DNA of 17,786 nt, from contig JAQTZZ010000071.1 of the NCBI GenBank assembly GCA_028687545.1, positions 1 to 17,786 on the forward strand, read 5' to 3'. Below the pieces are notes generated by a model. That model worked only from the letters and a program-made list of their open reading frames with translations. It did not search any database and was not told the origin of the DNA. The position numbers and the translations under genes are program-made. The DNA is from Candidatus Wallbacteria bacterium (lineage in GTDB: Bacteria > Muiribacteriota > JAQTZZ01). How positions within the stretch are numbered: the first letter of the stretch is position 1; each line of letters starts with the position of its first letter. Shown piece by piece: positions 13,872 to 17,786 of this stretch.

Positions 13872-15548
13872 TCAATGATTGAGGATTTTGTTCAGTGTTT
13901 CCCCTGAGACTGATGCTCCGGGAAATGTTCTGCCCTGGGCAGCCTCCCTGGTAATGATCCAGTCATCAGCCGTGTTAGTGTCCAGGAAAGAGGAATCCCT
14001 TGTGATAATGTAGTCTGCAGGTACCTTGGAAGAGTCCACACCCGCGTTTTCGGCTGCAGACTTCCACTGTCCGTTGTTTACGATTTTCTGCAGATCCTTG
14101 TCTTCACCTCTGGGAAATTTTCCATCGTGATTGGTCCAGCAGACTGCGTCTACAATCTCACCTTTCTGATTCCTGAGAAGAATCTGTTCGTCAGTGGCTG
14201 TAAGCTTGAACTTCTGGGCAAATAGGCGTAAAACACCGTTCCTGGAAGCCGTTTCATCGATCCGGCTGTCTCCCTGGGTTACGATCAGGAATTCACCGGT
14301 CCTGATCCTGGCAGCCGGTGGAATCACTTTCAGTACAGAGTCGCTTTCCAGATAATAATTCCCGATCTCCATCCCCTTGCCGGAATTCCCGTCGTCCAGG
14401 CAATAGAGTTCGATCCAGTCGCCTGAACGGTCTTTGAAGCTGACCTTGGAAATGAGCAAAGAGGATTCAAGTGATGATTGGTGGCTTGAAACCTGCGGGA
14501 CACCGTTCAGGACCATCTGGCTGGTCGTATCGTCGAAATTTTTTCTGACCTGGGCCATATACTGCTGAGCGAGTTCAGAGTCATGTACTACGACCAGGTT
14601 TTCATCGTTATTGGAATCAGCGGTGGAGGTGAGGTTGAAGGAGCCTGTGATCACTGTGGGATCCGAATCAGTGCCTGCGTCGATCACAATGAACTTGTGA
14701 TGCAGGAAGCCTTTGTGGATGTCCAGTTTTACATTCATTCCTGCATCTTTGAACGGAGTGTATGCGCTGTAGCCTGAAGTTGCCTGCCAGCGGTCCAAGA
14801 TGCCGTATACCTGCACCCCGGCCTTGCATTTGTCCATCATTACTTTGATGATATCCTCATCTGTAAAGGTGAACATGCAGAAAAGTATCGAATGATCGGC
14901 TGAAGAGAGCAGATTCAGAATTTTCCCGCTGACTTTGTCGTATGGCGCGAAATAGATCTCTACTTTTTTTCCTTCGATTGTGAATTCGTGGGTACCCTGT
15001 AAAGCATGTTTCTTGATGGAAAATCTGTGTTCCACGAACATCTGGTCAAATTCCTGCTGATAGAGGGGCACTACATCCGGAGTGTCCAGGATGATGATGT
15101 TGTTGTTGTTCTTGAGAGTGCAGGTGTCTGTGAAATTGGTGGAACCGCTGAGTACTGCCGATTTGTCGCGGATGATGAATTTGTGGTGGCACTGGCCGCG
15201 GTCTGTTCCATCGGCGAAATCATCAGGAATGATTTTCACGCCTGCAGCTTCGATAGTCTTATAACCTGTATATTTATCGCTGTGGTAGTATTTGGATTCA
15301 GTGACCAGGCGGACATTGGCAGCGCTAAGGCGTTTGGCTGCGCTTACGATGGCGTTGACTATTCCATCATTGTCGAGTTGATAGATGCTGATGTCAAGCG
15401 ACTGCTGGGCCCCGTCGATGAAAGCGACTATGCTCGGTTCGAGACTGAGGCTGTCAGGCGGCCAGTTGAAGGTGCAGGAGATGGCTGAAGCCTGGGAAGC
15501 CGTGATCGAGAGCAGGAAAACTGAAAGCAGCAAGTATTTAAAAAGCAT
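13872..15548 (-). CDS. Secreted phospholipase D-fold protein with C-terminal lamin-tail domain
   Basis: The 558-residue protein has a signal peptide (1-22, ending ASA) and two complete HKD motifs: H121-K123-D128 with GSTN at 135-138, and H283-K285-D290 with GSFN at 302-305. Two HKD half-sites together form one phosphodiesterase active site; relatives cut phospholipids or nucleic acids, like bacterial Nuc. The C-terminal part from about 365 (LLISKVSFKDRSGDWIELY, DAVCWTNHDGKFPRGED) matches the lamin-tail (LTD) domain often attached to secreted nucleases and phosphoesterases, thought to serve as an attachment module. The secreted, two-HKD plus LTD design favours an extracellular nuclease, but a lipase is possible. 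GGGGGGGA precedes ATG 15548 and a good promoter lies at 15575-15602. It is the first gene of the probable operon with the GGDEF protein. Confidence 0.88.
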   Translation of the reverse strand: MLFKYLLLSVFLLSITASQASAISCTFNWPPDSLSLEPSIVAFIDGAQQSLDISIYQLDNDGIVNAIVSAAKRLSAANVRLVTESKYYHSDKYTGYKTIEAAGVKIIPDDFADGTDRGQCHHKFIIRDKSAVLSGSTNFTDTCTLKNNNNIIILDTPDVVPLYQQEFDQMFVEHRFSIKKHALQGTHEFTIEGKKVEIYFAPYDKVSGKILNLLSSADHSILFCMFTFTDEDIIKVMMDKCKAGVQVYGILDRWQATSGYSAYTPFKDAGMNVKLDIHKGFLHHKFIVIDAGTDSDPTVITGSFNLTSTADSNNDENLVVVHDSELAQQYMAQVRKNFDDTTSQMVLNGVPQVSSHQSSLESSLLISKVSFKDRSGDWIELYCLDDGNSGKGMEIGNYYLESDSVLKVIPPAARIRTGEFLIVTQGDSRIDETASRNGVLRLFAQKFKLTATDEQILLRNQKGEIVDAVCWTNHDGKFPRGEDKDLQKIVNNGQWKSAAENAGVDSSKVPADYIITRDSSFLDTNTADDWIITREAAQGRTFPGASVSGETLNKILNH

Positions 15549-15574
15549 TTCCCCCCCGAAGCCTTGATACTTAA

Positions 15575-15602
15575 ATTATAGGTGAAAAGTGATGCAAGTC
15601 AA
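15575..15602 (-). promoter_or_regulatory. Sigma70-type promoter of the phospholipase D-fold operon
   Basis: On the minus strand, TTGACT (15602-15597) and TATAAT (15580-15575) are separated by 16 bases. Transcription would start about 20 bases before the ATG at 15548. Confidence 0.75.
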
Positions 15603-15608
15603 TTTGTT

Positions 15609-15638
15609 TTGTAAAGGAAATTCTGAATTTTGTATGAT
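15609..15638 (+). promoter_or_regulatory. Possible promoter of the binding-lipoprotein gene
   Basis: TTGTAA (15609-15614), an 18-base spacer and TATGAT (15633-15638) would place transcription start only about five bases before the ATG at 15650, which has no Shine-Dalgarno. A near-leaderless message is possible. Confidence 0.3.
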
Positions 15639-15649
15639 AACATGTTAAG

Positions 15650-16582
15650 ATGCTTCTTCTGATTATTATTCTGGTCGGATCGATTTTATTTTCGGGTTGC
15701 GGAGGACAGCTTTCCCCGCCGCTGGTTAATCCGCCGATCCGCCATGAATCACCTGTTCAGGAGCCCTCAGGCAGGAGTTTTCTCCTGATCAATCTTCTGT
15801 CCGAACCTGACTCTCTGAATCCTCTCAGTTCTGACCCGGCCAGGCTTGCGGTGAGCCGGCTGATCTTTAACGGATTGTTCAGGCCGGGTGACAGCGGACC
15901 AGAACCGGACCTGGTCAAAGAATTTCTGCCTGGGGATGGAAACAGAAGCATCCTGATCATCCTGAAAAACGAGATCCGCTGGCATGACGGAGTGGAATTC
16001 ACTGCTTCAGACCTGCTCTGCACTCTGGAAAAAATCAAGGAAACCGGTTCTCTGACAAACCTTACTTCTGCTCTGGAAAGCATAGAAGTGATTGATCTTT
16101 ATAATCTGAAGGTTCACTGCAAACCGGCTGCCGCAGAGACCTCTTTATGGACCTTCGGGATGCTGCCGTCTCATCTTTTACTGAAGGAAAATCTGACCGG
16201 TAATTCCTTTTTCAACCAGCCGACAGGCACTGGACCTTATCGATTCCTAGGCTGGTCGAAGAGTTCAGAAATCCTGCTCGACGCAAACCCTGACTATTAT
16301 GAAGGATCTCCAGGAATCAGCCGCTGCATTTTCAGGTTCGAACAACCCTCAGTCGCAATGCTGAAGCTTAAAAACCACGAACTGGATGTGCTTGAGCTTA
16401 GCGCGGAGCAGGTGGCTAATCAGGCTTCAGACAAGGAATTCCAGCAGGCGTTCAGGGTCCTTTCTACTGCTCTTGAAGGCACTCAGACTTTTGCAGTCTG
16501 TAAAGACCTGAATCTGTCGATTTTCCCTGACGGCCGGGGACTGATTCTCCAGCATGACTGGGTCGATGAACTGCTTCCATAA
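15650..16582 (+). pseudogene. Truncated oligopeptide-type ABC substrate-binding lipoprotein (SBP_bac_5), second lobe missing
   Basis: The 310-residue frame starts with a lipoprotein signal (MLLLIIILVG and lipobox LFSGC, lipidated Cys17). Family signatures follow: LLSEPDSLNPL near 48-58, WHDGVEFTASDLL near 111-123, and TGTGPYRFLGW near 192-202. Family 5 binding proteins bind peptides, nickel or sugars outside the membrane for an ABC permease and usually have 500 or more residues. Here the chain ends at about residue 310, near the place where the family normally reads FxDxRVRqAL (IFPDGRGLIL in this frame). The hinge and lobe II are absent, so ligand cannot be enclosed. The hairpin repeat at 16589 begins seven bases after the TAA. 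No ABC permease or ATPase genes are adjacent. The product is probably non-functional, or a reduced binding lipoprotein. Confidence 0.7.
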
Positions 16583-16588
16583 TTTATT

Positions 16589-16657
16589 GGTTCGGGGTCC
16601 GAGGTACGGGGAACGGGGTACTGTACTTCTCGAACCTCGTACCTCGATCCTCGAACC
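16589..16657. repeat. 69-bp imperfect inverted repeat (REP-like hairpin)
   Basis: Left arm 16589-16621 and right arm 16625-16657 are complementary over most of about 30 positions. The arms are built from short GGTTCGAG, GATCGAG and GTACGAG variants. Most mismatches are G opposite T, so the plus-strand RNA could still pair by wobble. It lies between the truncated lipoprotein gene and the convergent gene at 16665, and could serve as a bidirectional terminator. It may be a family of intergenic repeats. Confidence 0.7.
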
Positions 16658-16664
16658 TATAAGA

Positions 16665-17015
16665 TCAGTTTTCAGATTCCACTTCAGAGATCAGCGACAA
16701 AAGTTCCAGGGAACGCTCAGGAGATGACTGGTAATATTTTTCGTTGATGAACTGCTTCACTTTTTGAAGCAGACCGCTTCCGCTCAGTTTAAGGGCACGG
16801 AAGGAGGTGCGCAGCAGCTCCGGATTACCTCTGCCTTCGAGATAGTCCTGGATCAGATTTTCAAGTTTCAAAGGCGCGAAGCCATCGTGCTTTCCACGGT
16901 CTTCGGTCTTAGGCAGATAAACTGAATCGTCCGCAACAGCTCCCATGGGCTTGAGTATCGGCGAGACGCTGAAGAGGAATCCGATTGTCAGTATTGCCAG
17001 TATTGTTTTTTTCAT
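16665..17015 (-). CDS. Small exported protein, unknown function
   Basis: The 116-residue protein starts with a signal peptide (MKKTILAILTIGFLFSVSP, cleavage likely near residue 28 after GAVA). AAGGAAG lies just before ATG 17015. The mature part is about 88 residues, helical and charged, with no cysteine (LKLENLIQDYLEGRGNPELL and FINEKYYQSSPERSLELLSLISEV). It may be a small periplasmic or surface helical protein. It lies 64 bases behind the partial gene at 17080 on the same strand, so the two are likely co-transcribed. No known family was recognised. Confidence 0.65.
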   Translation of the reverse strand: MKKTILAILTIGFLFSVSPILKPMGAVADDSVYLPKTEDRGKHDGFAPLKLENLIQDYLEGRGNPELLRTSFRALKLSGSGLLQKVKQFINEKYYQSSPERSLELLSLISEVESEN

Positions 17016-17079
17016 GACTTCCTTCCCTGAAGCTGGAATCCAGGAATCACCAATTTAATTATACTCGAAATCCGGATTT

Positions 17080-17786
17080 TTACTTCAAATTATTCCAGTC
17101 GAAAAATTCCTGAGGGATCGGGCTGATGGTCATCACGAAGCAGGCCTGCTTCGCGGTGTCATTGCCGTATCCCTCTTCACTGAGGCGGCGGAGTATGTGA
17201 TCAAAGATCAGCCGGCCTGAAATATCTTCCTTGTGGATCTCTTCGACCACCAGGTTGCCTACCAGCCTGGTACTCATGCGGATTCCTGATTTCGAGCAGA
17301 TCCCTGCCCTGACTGTTCCGTTCCCGACAGTGATCCCGTCACGGGTAACTATTCCCAGGGCAGTAGGCGGCACGAAGCTCCGGCAGTCCTGATAGCTGGA
17401 ACGGTCGATTTTCAGGCCTCGTTCGGTGAGGAGGCAGCCCGGATTGGCGACTGTAAAACTCAGGTCTTCGGGCATGGTGCATTCCACGATTCCTTCAGGG
17501 CGGAACATTTTCCCGTCGTAAACCGTGCTGTCATGGCTCAGTTTCTCCATTCTGCGGGTCGCGCCTGAGCGGAAATCGCGGACAATGAACTGCGATCCTG
17601 CGCCGAAATCCGGTTTGGATTTGAAATTCAGGGTGCAGTCCACTGGTATCGGCTGAGCTATCCAGTGATTCCATTCAGTGGTGTCCAGCACCTGATACTT
17701 GCCGTCCACCAGCTGATCTTTGGAAAGCTCGATTTCATCGTTGGTATCCCATTTTTTTGGCGGATCTCCCTGGGGTTCATGCAAAG
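17080..17786 (-). CDS. C-terminal part of an exported or pilus-associated-like protein, 5' end outside window
   Basis: The frame is open from the right edge to the TAA at 17080-17082. The apparent start at 17784 is a TTG at the edge without a ribosome binding site, so the real start lies beyond the window. The 234 visible residues are rich in beta-strand patterns, and phrases such as GIVTRDGITVGNGTVRAG and LVGNLVVEEI resemble the repeating beta-helix-like parts of pilus assembly (PilX/DUF4900-like) proteins of candidate-phylum bacteria. That resemblance is from memory and weak. There are scattered cysteines (VDCTL, VECTM, GICSK). No membrane segment is in the visible part. Function is not established. 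Confidence 0.55.
   Translation of the reverse strand, partial: LHEPQGDPPKKWDTNDEIELSKDQLVDGKYQVLDTTEWNHWIAQPIPVDCTLNFKSKPDFGAGSQFIVRDFRSGATRRMEKLSHDSTVYDGKMFRPEGIVECTMPEDLSFTVANPGCLLTERGLKIDRSSYQDCRSFVPPTALGIVTRDGITVGNGTVRAGICSKSGIRMSTRLVGNLVVEEIHKEDISGRLIFDHILRRLSEEGYGNDTAKQACFVMTISPIPQEFFDWNNLK

Noticed and set aside
15006-15488. Plus-strand frame of 160 codons opposite the phospholipase D-fold gene
   Set aside because: The minus-strand protein has both HKD motifs; the plus frame is rich in Asp/Val/Glu arising from its complement and has no start signals.
17782-17784. Translation start of the last minus-strand gene at the right edge
   Set aside because: The codon is TTG with no visible ribosome binding site, and the frame stays open to the edge; the true start is outside.
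1-17786. tRNA, rRNA, CRISPR array, transposase or phage genes
   Set aside because: None was recognised on either strand. The direct repeats at 2767/4828 and the hairpin at 16589 have no transposase or CRISPR-like spacing.

Overview
The window looks chromosomal and comes from a bacterium with exported proteins, a lipoprotein, balanced base composition and AGGAGG/GGGGGA-type ribosome binding sites. The mix of long beta-rich secreted proteins, secreted papain-like protease and SH3b proteins, a secreted phospholipase-D/lamin-tail protein and a STAND regulator recalls little-studied lineages such as Candidatus Wallbacteria or Riflebacteria. That placement is inference from style only. No tRNA, rRNA, CRISPR array, transposase or phage gene was seen.

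Layout. (1) 1-2228, minus: the first 742 codons of a long secreted beta-rich protein that runs off the left edge. (2) 2303-5004: a nitroreductase gene (plus) with its own promoter, then a minus-strand cluster (truncated methyltransferase, eight-helix membrane protein, small Cys-containing ORF), then a second, broken copy of part of the nitroreductase joined to a frameshifted membrane-protein remnant that still has a near-consensus promoter. This part has clearly been rearranged: two direct repeats of about 177 bp bracket about 1.9 kb. (3) 5071-11894, plus strand: three exported proteins, a membrane protein and an 881-residue STAND regulator. The exported proteins are a papain-like protease with a C-terminal SH3b domain (interrupted by an in-frame TAG), a small secreted protein, and a double SH3-like secreted protein. 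(4) 11939-15548, minus: a probable operon of a secreted phospholipase-D-fold protein with a lamin-tail domain, a membrane GAF-GGDEF diguanylate cyclase and a four-helix membrane protein, behind a TTGACT-16-TATAAT promoter. (5) 15650-17786: an oligopeptide-type binding lipoprotein that lacks its second lobe, a 69-bp imperfect hairpin repeat, a small exported protein, and the C-terminal part of an exported or pilus-like protein.

How it may work together. The protease-SH3b gene and the double-SH3 gene share almost the same promoter: three tandem 10-bp repeats, a fixed 21-bp distance to TATAGT, and an identical start region, with a non-conserved spacer between. The STAND protein encoded immediately after the second of them ends in an OmpR/PhoB-type winged helix, a fold that binds 10-11 bp direct repeats next to weak -35 elements. 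The simplest reading is a small regulon in which a TPR-sensing STAND activator turns on secreted SH3b proteins. This is inference from sequence. A separate operator cluster (four ATWATGACAGT half-sites plus a second palindrome) precedes the membrane protein gene at 6657.

Stop codons of the 15 other coding frames with a visible end are all TGA (10) or TAA (5). The only TAG codons breaking gene-like frames are at 5904 (protease) and at 4712 (remnant).
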